Assembly: GCA_902810755.1 (NCBI GenBank)
Contig: CADDYT010000206.1
Location: 1 to 9,186, forward strand
Length of the DNA: 9,186 nt
Source: Chloroflexota bacterium
Lineage (GTDB): Bacteria > Chloroflexota > Ktedonobacteria > Ktedonobacterales > Ktedonobacteraceae
Reading direction: 5' to 3'
The translations under genes and the position numbers were made by a program. A model generated the notes under the pieces. It did no database searches. It was not told the origin of the DNA and saw only the letters and a list, made by a program, of their open reading frames with translations. Each line of letters opens with the position of its first letter. Within the stretch, counting starts at the first letter, position 1. This document shows, one piece after another, positions 1 to 6,167 of this stretch.

Positions 1-45
1 GCAGGCCAGCCGAGAGCAGGCCAGCCGAGAGCAGGCCAGCCGCAA
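1..45. repeat. 15-bp tandem repeat, about three copies
   Basis: The unit GCAGGCCAGCCGAGA occurs twice in perfect head-to-tail copies (1-15 and 16-30). A third copy at 31-45 diverges in its last few bases (GCAA instead of GAGA) and runs into the hairpin at 34-54. The array may continue left of the window. It lies just beyond the 3' end of the minus-strand phosphorylase gene. No reading frame explains it, so it looks like a short intergenic array. Confidence 0.85.
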
Positions 46-54
46 GGGCTGGCC
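34..54. repeat. Perfect 8-bp hairpin downstream of glgP
   Basis: GGCCAGCC (34-41) and GGCTGGCC (47-54) are perfect reverse complements around the loop GCAAG. The hairpin starts 23 bases after the glgP stop codon, read on the minus strand. It is stable enough to mark the 3' end of that transcript, but no run of T follows on either strand, so a classic intrinsic terminator is not supported. A near copy lies at 9105-9125, which favours a dispersed intergenic hairpin family. Confidence 0.75.
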
Positions 55-77
55 AGTCGCTTCAGTTCATGCCTTTA

Positions 78-2630
78 CTATGCCCAGCGGACGAGGCCCA
101 TGTCATGTTTGCCGGAGAGAGCGGGATGAGCGGGCAGAACGCGGACGCCGTAGGTGATGCTGCCGCTTTCAGTCGGTTGCAGGCGGATGTCGTAACGGTA
201 CGAGCCGTCGAGTTCGCGTTTGGTGTACTCCATCGGCAGGGCGAACTGCGCGGTGGGGTGGTCGTCATTGGCTTCACCGTAGACGAGTTCAACGCGCAGG
301 TCTTCGGGTTGCAGGTTGTCCGCGCGCACCCAGGCCTTCACGTCGAGCCACTCGCCCAGACTCAACTGCCCGTCGCGCTTCCCATCGGCGTAGAGCTGGA
401 CGCTCGGCCAGTTCCTGTTGATCTTCTCCTTCCAGGCCGCCAGCACGCGGGCCTTTTCATAGCGATCCTGCTCGATTGCCTTGCCCTGCTCGATCTCTGG
501 CACGTAGAAGCGTGTGGTGTACTCTTTCACCATGCGGCGCATGCTGAACTGCGGCGCGCACGTTCGCATAGCCTCTTTCATCATGGCGATCCAGGCATGA
601 GGGATGCCGTCCGAGCCGCTCTCATAGTATGTGGGGATGACTTCCTCTTCCAGCAGCTGGTAGAGTGAGAGGCTATCCGCCTCGGCCTGCACGTTGGCAT
701 CGTGATATTCACGCTTCTCGCCGATGGCCCAGCCGTTTTTGCCGTTGTAGCCTTCGTCCCACCAGCCATCGAGAATGCTCAGGTTGGGCTGGCCGTTCAG
801 GGCCGCCTTCTGGCCGCTGGTGCCGCTGGCCTCGTGCGGGCGGATGGGGTTGTTCAGCCAGAGGTCGGTGCCGGAGACCAGGTAGCGCGCCATGTCGATA
901 TCGTAGTTTTCCAGGAAAATGATTTTGCCCCGGAAGGCGTCACTGCGCGAAAGGCGATAGACCTGCTCGATCAATGCCTTGCCCGGCTCATCGGCGGGGT
1001 GAGCTTTGCCCGCGAAGATGATCTGCACCGGGCGTTCTGGATTGTTCACAATGCGTTTCAGTCGTTCAAGGTCGCGGAAAATGAGCGTGGCCCGTTTATA
1101 GGTCGCGAAACGCCGCGCGAAGCCGATGGTCAGCGCGTTGGGGTCAAGCATGCGCTCAAACTCAGCTATCTGCAGCGATCCCTCGCCCAGCCGGAGATGA
1201 TGCTGCTTGAGGCGGTGGCGCGAGTAGGCGATCAATGCCTCTTTGCGCTTGAGATGCGCCTGCCAGAGTACCTCGTCGGGAATCTCTGTGACGTGTTCCC
1301 ATAGTTCCGGCTCGTCCACGTGTTCCGCCCAGTCTTTGCCCAGGTAGCGTTGGAACACCTCGTCGATTTCCGGCGCGACCCATGACGGGCTGTGAATGCC
1401 GTTGGTGATAGAGTCGATGGGAACTTCGTCGACATCGATGCCAGGCCAGAGGAACTGCCACATCCGGCGCGAAACGGCCCCGTGCAGCGCGCTCACGCCG
1501 TTATGCTGCCCCGTCAGGCGCAAGGCCAGCACGGTCATGCTATAGACCGGCCCCCAGCCCTGATCCTCACGCGCAATTTCCATGAACTGATCGCGATTCA
1601 GGCCCAGTTGTCCCCAGTAGGAGCCAAAGTATTTATCGATCAGATCATAGCTGAAGGTATCGTTGCCGGCGGGTACGGGCGTGTGCGTGGTGAAGAGCGA
1701 GTTGGCCGCCACTGCCTCACGCGCCTGCTGGAAGGTCAGGCCGGAGGCGACCAGTTCGCGGGCGCGTTCCAGGTTGAGGAAGGCCGCGTGTCCCTCGTTA
1801 AGGTGCCAGGCCGCCGGGGAGATGCCCAGCGCGCGCAGAGCGCGCACGCCGCCGATGCCCAGCACGATCTCCTGTGAGATGCGCATTTCGCGATCGCCCC
1901 CATAGAGGCGGGCGGAAAGCTCGCGGTCATTGGGCGCGTTGGGCGCAACGTCGGTATCCATCAGGTAGAGGGGAATGCGCCCCACCTGCACTTTCCAGAC
2001 TTTGGCGTGAATGCGCCGTCCGGGCAACTCAACGCTAATCATCACCTCGTTGCCGTCCGGGCCGACCGCAGGGGTAGCCGGGGCTTCGGAAAAATGCAGC
2101 TTTTCGTAGACTGCCTCCTGCACTCCCTCGCGGGTGATGCGCTGCTGGAAGTAGCCTTGCGGATAGAGGAAGCCTACACCGACAAAGGGCAGGCCCAGAT
2201 CGCTGGCCTCCTTGCAATGATCGCCCGAGAGGATGCCCAGGCCGCCGGAGTAGATCGGCAAGGCTTCGCTGAGTCCAAATTCCGCCGAGAAGTAGGCAAT
2301 CGTCTTGTCTGCCAGTTCGGGGTAAGTACGTGAGAACCAGGTCTCGTCGGCGCGCGGGTGCATATAGCGATCAAAGGCGCTGAGGACGCTCTCATAGCGT
2401 TCCAGATAATGCGCATCCTCCGCGGCCCGTTCCAGCAACGCAGGCTCGACCTCGCTCAGGAAACGAACCGGGTTATGCCCGACCTCTTCCCACAATTGCG
2501 GATCGACGCTGCTATACAGTTCGCGTGCCTCCGGGTGCCAGCTCCACCAGAGGTTATATGCCAGTTCATACAGCCTGCTAATACGCGCAGGCATTATAGG
2601 GAAGACCGTCATGCGGCCAAAAACTTTCAC
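78..2630 (-). CDS. glgP: Alpha-glucan (glycogen/maltodextrin) phosphorylase, GT35
   Basis: This cytoplasmic PLP enzyme splits alpha-1,4-glucans with phosphate to give glucose-1-phosphate. Residues about 14-110 resemble the DUF3417 N-terminal domain (YELAYNLWWSWHPEAR at 21-36), which is typical of the roughly 850-residue bacterial branch. The catalytic GT35 part follows: HLNEGHAAF at 276-284, THTPVPAG at 315-322, FARRFATYKRA at 504-514, GKAHPADEPGK at 541-551, and the PLP site EASGTSGQKAALNG with the Schiff-base lysine at 608. At 850 residues it is full length. The start is GTG at 2630: the minus strand has AAAGGAAG about nine bases upstream, while the in-frame ATG at residue 7 has no such site. 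The stop is TAG at 80-78. It is transcribed alone, away from the divergent gene at 2959. I see no missing catalytic residue. Confidence 0.96.
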   Translation of the reverse strand: MKVFGRMTVFPIMPARISRLYELAYNLWWSWHPEARELYSSVDPQLWEEVGHNPVRFLSEVEPALLERAAEDAHYLERYESVLSAFDRYMHPRADETWFSRTYPELADKTIAYFSAEFGLSEALPIYSGGLGILSGDHCKEASDLGLPFVGVGFLYPQGYFQQRITREGVQEAVYEKLHFSEAPATPAVGPDGNEVMISVELPGRRIHAKVWKVQVGRIPLYLMDTDVAPNAPNDRELSARLYGGDREMRISQEIVLGIGGVRALRALGISPAAWHLNEGHAAFLNLERARELVASGLTFQQAREAVAANSLFTTHTPVPAGNDTFSYDLIDKYFGSYWGQLGLNRDQFMEIAREDQGWGPVYSMTVLALRLTGQHNGVSALHGAVSRRMWQFLWPGIDVDEVPIDSITNGIHSPSWVAPEIDEVFQRYLGKDWAEHVDEPELWEHVTEIPDEVLWQAHLKRKEALIAYSRHRLKQHHLRLGEGSLQIAEFERMLDPNALTIGFARRFATYKRATLIFRDLERLKRIVNNPERPVQIIFAGKAHPADEPGKALIEQVYRLSRSDAFRGKIIFLENYDIDMARYLVSGTDLWLNNPIRPHEASGTSGQKAALNGQPNLSILDGWWDEGYNGKNGWAIGEKREYHDANVQAEADSLSLYQLLEEEVIPTYYESGSDGIPHAWIAMMKEAMRTCAPQFSMRRMVKEYTTRFYVPEIEQGKAIEQDRYEKARVLAAWKEKINRNWPSVQLYADGKRDGQLSLGEWLDVKAWVRADNLQPEDLRVELVYGEANDDHPTAQFALPMEYTKRELDGSYRYDIRLQPTESGSITYGVRVLPAHPALSGKHDMGLVRWA

Positions 2631-2649
2631 AGGATAATGCTTCCTTTCT

Positions 2650-2766
2650 TCATCTCATCTTTCCGGGGATGAATACATAGGGGGAGAGTGCAGCGTCCAC
2701 AACGACAGAATAACCTGTAGCCAGCGCGGCTTCCAGGTTCAGCATCCCGCTCCAGAACTGCTTCAT
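2650..2766 (-). CDS. Possible 38-residue leader peptide upstream of glgP
   Basis: On the minus strand an ATG at 2766 opens 38 codons ending in TGA at 2652-2650, only 19 bases before the glgP GTG. The product starts MKQFWSGMLNLEAALATGYS and ends PGKMR. AAGGA lies just upstream, but the spacing to the ATG is short (three to four bases). About two thirds of third codon positions are G or C, as in the real genes here. It lies wholly within the predicted glgP 5' leader, so it could be a regulatory leader peptide or a tiny coupled gene. I recognise no family, and chance cannot be excluded for an ORF this short. Confidence 0.3.
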   Translation of the reverse strand: MKQFWSGMLNLEAALATGYSVVVDAALSPYVFIPGKMR

Positions 2767-2805
2767 ACTTCCTTAATTCTGCACACAGGCTGACACTCCT
2801 TGCTG

Positions 2806-2820
2806 GTATATAGTATATAC
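2806..2820. promoter_or_regulatory. Perfect palindrome over the glgP -10 box (likely operator)
   Basis: GTATATA (2806-2812) and TATATAC (2814-2820) are exact reverse complements around a single G. The predicted glgP -10 hexamer (2812-2817) lies inside it, so a dimeric protein bound here would block RNA polymerase. A looser outer pair, CCTTGC (2798-2803) and GCAAGG (2831-2836), brackets it but is off-centre by about four bases. The regulator is unknown and no repressor gene lies nearby. An AT-rich dyad can arise by chance, but its exact placement on the promoter argues for function. Confidence 0.55.
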
Positions 2821-2840
2821 TGTTGGCCAAGCAAGGTCAA
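2812..2840 (-). promoter_or_regulatory. Sigma-70-type promoter for glgP
   Basis: Read on the minus strand, TTGACC (2840-2835) is followed by a 17-base spacer and TATACT (2817-2812). Both boxes are close to consensus and the spacing is ideal. Transcription would begin near 2805, leaving a leader of about 175 bases before the glgP GTG, long enough for leader-based control. The -10 box lies inside the palindrome at 2806-2820. Confidence 0.65.
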
Positions 2841-2873
2841 CTGATATACAGGATGAGCTTTTGTCTGCCTGAT

Positions 2874-2902
2874 TTGCTATGCGAGAGAAAATCCGCTATA
2901 CT
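2874..2902 (+). promoter_or_regulatory. Likely promoter for the gene at 2959
   Basis: TTGCTA (2874-2879), a 17-base spacer and TATACT (2897-2902) resemble a sigma-70 promoter with a weaker -35 box (four of six matches). The start of transcription would be near 2909, about 50 bases before the ATG at 2959. It is back to back with the glgP promoter, with about 33 bases between the two -35 boxes, so a protein bound between them could affect both. Confidence 0.45.
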
Positions 2903-2958
2903 GATCTAAAATCGGCGATATGTGATAGAGACAGACGGCGAGTAAATTCAGGGAGCGT

Positions 2959-3456
2959 ATGGCAGGAAGGCAGCGCAAAGCGGGATCACCTTTTCACCTG
3001 ATCAGCGGGATTGTGGGAGCGGGCTTGCTCGTGGTCGCGCTGGTATGGGCGTTTTTACTGGTGTTTCAGCCCTCTGTGGCTTCGCGCATCTCCTCATCCC
3101 TGCCGATGCCGCGCTCCGCTGCTACTCCCGCCGGGCAGGCGCAAATTCCCGCGTTGCAGGCCGAAGGCATCACGCTGGGCCATCCCTCCCAGGCACCGGC
3201 GCTCTCGCAGCAACAGGCCCTTCTGCTTGCCAGGCAGTTGATACCGGACGCGGCCACGCAGGCCAAAAGTACGACGGCCAGCTACGTATTGCTCAACTAC
3301 CCCGCCAGCAGCGGTCATCCCGCCTTCAATAACGTCCCGGCCTGGATGATCGTCTACCAGCAGGTACCCGTCACCTTCTCCTCTCAGGCCCATCAAGACC
3401 TCTATCTCTTCCTGGATGCTAATACAGGTAAAGAATTGCTCGCTATCTGGGCCTGA
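2959..3456 (+). CDS. Membrane-anchored extracytoplasmic protein of unknown function
   Basis: I do not recognise a named gene. The 165-residue product starts with a basic stretch (RQRK at 4-7), then one hydrophobic segment at about 12-37 (ISGIVGAGLLVVALVWAFLLVF), then a Ser/Pro/Ala/Gln-rich linker to about residue 75. This is the layout of a single-pass or signal-anchored protein with its body outside the membrane. The C-terminal part (about 80-165) has a helix-like ALSQQQALLLARQLIP, then strand-like stretches, and ends near LFLDANTGKELLAIWA. That pattern loosely recalls PepSY-like domains, but the resemblance is weak. GGGAG lies three bases before the ATG, rather close. The stop is TGA at 3454-3456. 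It probably shares a transcript with the damaged gene that follows. Confidence 0.75.
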   Translation: MAGRQRKAGSPFHLISGIVGAGLLVVALVWAFLLVFQPSVASRISSSLPMPRSAATPAGQAQIPALQAEGITLGHPSQAPALSQQQALLLARQLIPDAATQAKSTTASYVLLNYPASSGHPAFNNVPAWMIVYQQVPVTFSSQAHQDLYLFLDANTGKELLAIWA

Positions 3457-3551
3457 ACAAGCTACAATCAATCGGGGGTACGGAACAGGCTCCCTTCCTG
3501 CTGGAGTTTCTCAAACGCAGCAATGCTCTAGCCAGCAAGGAAATTTTCCGC

Positions 3552-4182
3552 TTGCGAGAGGGTCCAGAAAGTGAAGGGGAAATCTTCTCCGCGCCGCTGG
3601 GAGACCTGGAAAGCGCCCGGCTTGTCGTCTCCGCCGGTGTCTCCCGGCTGACCGTGCGCGCCGACGACAAGATGGCAAAACTCTATCAGGCCCGTTTTGA
3701 GGGACCATTGCCGGACGTGAGGGTCAAAGATGGGGTGGTCGCCATCCGCTATCCACGCCGCCTGTGGATACTGGAAGAACAACGTGTGGCGGAGGTCACG
3801 CTTAGCGCCGCTATCCCCTGGCATGTCAAGATCCAGGGCGGACTATCGCAGGTCGAAGCCCGGCTGGGCGGCCTCAATCTTGCCGAACTGGAGATCGATG
3901 GAGGACTCAGCATGATTAGCCTTGAACTTCCTGTGCCTTCCGGCGTGGTTCCCTTACGAAATCAGCGGGGGGGCGTCGACGATCACTGTGCAACGCCCGG
4001 CAGGCACAGCCGCCCGCGTCCACCTCAAAGGCTGGGTCTCCCATTTTGTTTTCGACGATCAAACCTTCAGCGATGTGGGCAACAATGTGCGGCTGCAAAG
4101 CCCCGGCTATAAAGCGGCCGCCCTCCACTACGATATTGAGGTCTCCAGCAGCGCCAGCACGGTCACGATCACTATCGATTGA
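3552..4182 (+). pseudogene. DUF4097-like protein gene, frameshifted
   Basis: Two overlapping frames give one repetitive beta-strand-rich protein. The first runs through SARLVVSAGVSRLTVRADD, IPWHVKIQGG and GGLSMISLELPVPSG. The second supplies GGASTITVQRPAGTAARVHL and then VFDDQTF, ending VTITID at TGA 4180-4182. Strand-turn repeats with GG and 'VPSG' turns fit DUF4097/LiaF-like surface or envelope proteins of unknown role. The frames join smoothly (VVPLRISGGAS) if one A of the AAA at 3959-3961 is removed, giving about 209 residues from 3552. The only plausible start in frame is TTG at 3552, with AAGGAA (3537-3542) nine bases upstream. The frame is open back to 3432 without ATG or GTG. So the 5' end is doubtful as well as the middle. 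The cause may be recent decay or a sequencing or assembly error. Confidence 0.65.
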
Positions 4183-4200
4183 CGATAAACTTGAAACAAA

Positions 4201-4890
4201 CTAACTATCGCCGATTTTGATCCAGCCGTGGCGCAGCGCGTGGACGACCGCCGCCGTGCGATCATTGACCGAGAGCTTTTTCAGAATGGAGGTGATGTGA
4301 TTTTTCACCGTCTGGTCGCTGATCTTGAGCGATTTGGCGATCTCCTTGTTGCTGTTGCCCCGCGCGATGTAGTCGAGAATCTCCACTTCGCGGCTGGAAA
4401 GCGGAGAGTAGAGGTCTTTCGACGTATCATCTTCCTCCTCCACCGCCAGTTCACGGAACGAGCGCAGGACTCGACTGGCGATCTGGGGCTTGGAGAGGAC
4501 ATCATCATTGATGAGGTATTCGCCCTGGCTGACTTTGCGTACCGCTTCCGTCAGCTCTGGCACAGTAATGTTGCGTGTATAGTAAGCGGCAGCGCCGACT
4601 TTGATGGACTGGAAGAGACGTTCCTCGTCTTCTGTAGGCGTCAGGATGATGATGGCCATGTGCGGGGCCAGGTGGCGCATCTGCCGCGCCAGTTCCAGCG
4701 CATCGACCATGGTCAGTCCGGCATCGATGACGGCGACATCGGGATTTTCCAGGCGGGCCATTTCAAGCACTTCATTGGTATCGGTCGTATCGCTCAGGAC
4801 GATGCAGTTGCCCATTTGTTCGAGCGATGAACGAATCCCCTGACGAAATAACGGTTGCTCATCAACGATTATGACACGAATTGTATCCAT
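4201..4890 (-). CDS. NarL/FixJ-family response regulator (receiver + LuxR HTH)
   Basis: A cytoplasmic DNA-binding response regulator of 229 residues. The receiver (about 4-120) has the acidic pair D10/E11, the likely phospho-acceptor D56 in AVIDAGL, and T84 in IIILTPT. The usual conserved lysine of the GAxGYLLK motif is replaced: the sequence reads GAAAYYTRN, placing R106 there. An acidic linker (EEEDD at 151-155) leads to a LuxR-type helix-turn-helix at about 162-225, with LSSREVEILDYIARGNSNKEIA and then TVKNHITSILKKL. The start is ATG at 4890 with GAGGA six bases upstream; the stop is TAG at 4203-4201. No histidine kinase is in the window, so it is an orphan here. It lies downstream of the MglA-type GTPase on the same strand, 129 bases away. 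Targets are unknown. Confidence 0.93.
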   Translation of the reverse strand: MDTIRVIIVDEQPLFRQGIRSSLEQMGNCIVLSDTTDTNEVLEMARLENPDVAVIDAGLTMVDALELARQMRHLAPHMAIIILTPTEDEERLFQSIKVGAAAYYTRNITVPELTEAVRKVSQGEYLINDDVLSKPQIASRVLRSFRELAVEEEDDTSKDLYSPLSSREVEILDYIARGNSNKEIAKSLKISDQTVKNHITSILKKLSVNDRTAAVVHALRHGWIKIGDS

Positions 4891-4983
4891 GTAGTTCCTC
4901 GTAAGTGCAGTCTATACAGACCTACCGCACAACTACTACACATATCAGTATAGTCGCAGGTACAAATGAGATACGCCGCTTCA

Positions 4984-5010
4984 CCTCTTTTCGCACAAAC
5001 GAAAAAGAGG
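4984..5010 (-). terminator. Terminator-like hairpin after the mglA-type gene
   Basis: CCTCTTTTCG (4984-4993) pairs with CGAAAAAGAGG (5000-5010) around the loop CACAAA, with one bulged A. It starts ten bases after the GTPase stop codon, read on the minus strand, where a terminator would be expected. No T-run follows the stem on that strand, so termination may be weak and some transcripts may continue into the response regulator. Confidence 0.4.
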
Positions 5011-5019
5011 CAAGATCGC

Positions 5020-5604
5020 TTAAATGCGTTCCAGCTTACGCAGCGTTGAGTTAATGCCGACACGCAGGCACTCGATCACGCCCTGACCGGTGACGGCGAC
5101 CGCTTCAAAGCTGGGTACCCGGTAGGGGTTCAGGTATTGTTCCAGCACGGAGGTGGGCAAGATTTCTTGCAAGTCTCGCTTGTTCCACTGCATGACCAGT
5201 GGAAAGTCCCGCACGTTCTTGTTCATCCGGTACAGTTGCTCTTGCAGTTCGTTCCAGCTTTCGATGTTCTCCTGCAATTTGCTGGCCTGAGAGTCGGCCA
5301 CGAAGATCACGCAGTCGGCTCCTTTCAGCACGGAAATGCGCGTCTGCTGGTAGAGTACCTGCCCTGGCACCGTGTAGAGTTGAAATCGGATCTGGAAGCC
5401 ATGCACTTTTCCCAGCTCAAGGGGCAGTAGATCGAAATACAACGTTCGCTCAGTCTCCGTATCGATGGAGACCATATCGCCGACATCCTGCGGATTCACT
5501 GCTCTGTGAATGTAGTGTAGATTGGTGGTCTTACCGCATAAACCAATGCCGTAATACACAATCTTACAGTTGATTTCTCGTTTCGCCATGTTAATTAGCG
5601 ACAT
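5020..5604 (-). CDS. mglA: MglA-family Ras-like small GTPase
   Basis: A Ras-like GTPase of 194 residues, the usual length for bacterial MglA, which acts as a polarity or signalling switch. The P-loop is GIGLCGKT at 19-26. The switch I region has TETERTLYFDLLP at 49-61. The G3 motif reads TVPGQ at 78-82, with the Thr replacing the usual Asp, as is typical of MglA. The guanine-specificity motif is NKRD at 141-144. The frame is open further upstream, but the earlier start there is only a TTG in a hairpin loop. I chose ATG at 5604 because AGGAGA (5620-5615) lies ten bases before it and the P-loop then falls where expected. No MglB/roadblock partner is seen in the window. The response regulator downstream may share its transcript. 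A short ORF overlaps its start, suggesting translational coupling. Confidence 0.92.
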   Translation of the reverse strand: MSLINMAKREINCKIVYYGIGLCGKTTNLHYIHRAVNPQDVGDMVSIDTETERTLYFDLLPLELGKVHGFQIRFQLYTVPGQVLYQQTRISVLKGADCVIFVADSQASKLQENIESWNELQEQLYRMNKNVRDFPLVMQWNKRDLQEILPTSVLEQYLNPYRVPSFEAVAVTGQGVIECLRVGINSTLRKLERI

Positions 5605-5660
5605 AGCTTCTTGCTCTCCTGCCAGCTCCTGTGCAACTTCCAGAAAGAAGGAGAAACCAT
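5595..5660 (-). CDS. Possible 21-codon ORF coupled to mglA
   Basis: On the minus strand an ATG at 5660 opens 21 codons (MVSPSFWKLHRSW to KKLCR) ending in TAA at 5597-5595. GAGGA (5671-5667) lies six bases before the ATG, the best-placed ribosome site in this leader. The stop falls inside mglA, so the two frames overlap by ten bases, an arrangement typical of translational coupling. A longer in-frame version from ATG 5738 (47 codons) has no ribosome site. The peptide has no recognisable family. It may work as a ribosome-loading leader rather than as a protein. Confidence 0.35.
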   Translation of the reverse strand: MVSPSFWKLHRSWQESKKLCR

Positions 5661-5703
5661 AGTGGTTCCTCGTCGGGTAATATCGTTTCCGCAATGGAAC
5701 GCA

Positions 5704-5730
5704 GAGACGACCCAACAAGCAGGTCGTCTC
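5704..5730 (-). promoter_or_regulatory. Perfect 9-bp hairpin in the mglA leader
   Basis: GAGACGACC (5704-5712) and GGTCGTCTC (5722-5730) are exact reverse complements around a 9-base loop. The hairpin lies about 35 bases into the predicted mglA transcript and about 100 bases before its ATG. No T-run follows it on the minus strand, so it looks like a 5' leader stability element or a protein-binding dyad rather than a terminator. Confidence 0.55.
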
Positions 5731-5771
5731 CTTCCCATTATGGAGTTAGCCATATCTTTATGCTAAGCAGT

Positions 5772-5799
5772 AGTATACCCTATTTTAGTAAAATGTCAA
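5772..5799 (-). promoter_or_regulatory. Near-consensus sigma-70 promoter for mglA
   Basis: Read on the minus strand, a perfect TTGACA (5799-5794), a 16-base spacer and TATACT (5777-5772) make the strongest promoter match in the window. Transcription would start near 5765, giving a leader of about 160 bases that holds the hairpin at 5704-5730 and the 21-codon ORF. Confidence 0.7.
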
Positions 5800-6067
5800 T
5801 CAAGCTCTGGCGCGCTTTCCTTCGATTTACCTCTTCTTTTCGCAAAAAATTCGTTTCCCGGCTAAATTCATCTCGCTTTTTATCTGCATACATGCTGCTG
5901 AGTCGCCTGCTTGTTCCCTCTCTTCCGGCCCCATTTCTTCTTTCCTATGCCATAGTACTTTTGGGTGGTAATGCTACTGGATTTCTTATAGTCATATGTG
6001 ATAAAGTGAATAGAGAAGAAATTTCTAAGAGAAGTATTTTTGTTATCACTTTGTGCTTGCTGGCTTC
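5800..6067. other. AT-rich, pyrimidine-rich spacer without a supported gene
   Basis: Between the mglA and gatB promoters the base composition changes: it is richer in A and T, and much of 5805-5950 is pyrimidine-rich on the plus strand. A plus-strand frame covers 5631-6071, but it runs through the mglA leader and promoter, lacks a ribosome site and encodes Ser/Leu/Phe-rich sequence with no domain, so I do not call it. No RNA gene or strong hairpin was found by eye. Confidence 0.5.
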
Positions 6068-6096
6068 TTGACTTACTGCCAGGAAAAGACTAGACT
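6068..6096 (+). promoter_or_regulatory. Likely promoter for gatB
   Basis: TTGACT (6068-6073), a 17-base spacer and TAGACT (6091-6096) form a good sigma-70-type match. The start of transcription would be near 6103, leaving a leader of about 65 bases before the ATG at 6168. Confidence 0.55.
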
Positions 6097-6167
6097 ACGG
6101 AAAAAGCACAAAACCATAAACGTGTGTTTGTTTTAAGAACAGGTGAAGAGAAGGTGGTTTTGAAATA

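Noticed and set aside
1..45. CRISPR array
   Set aside because: The units are only 15 bases and are directly adjacent, without spacers of constant length.
2627..2830. Minus-strand frame of 67 codons with a Cys-rich stretch (CRCGRC) upstream of glgP
   Set aside because: Its start lies upstream of the predicted transcription start, in the promoter itself, and it shows no family likeness. The shorter frame at 2650-2766 is the better candidate in this interval.
3967..3973. G7 run as the frameshift or phase-variation site in the DUF4097-like gene
   Set aside because: With one A removed at 3959-3961, the run reads in frame as SGGA, matching the expected turn. A shift at the G run would leave the less family-like segment LRNQRGG before it.
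5605..5718. N-terminal extension of the MglA-type protein to a TTG at 5718
   Set aside because: The TTG lies in the loop of the leader hairpin, has no ribosome site, and the extra 38 residues do not resemble the MglA family, which normally begins close to the P-loop.
5631..6071. Plus-strand frame of 146 codons between mglA and gatB
   Set aside because: It overlaps the mglA leader and promoter on the other strand, has no ribosome site at either candidate start and shows Ser/Leu/Phe-rich, AT-driven composition without a domain.
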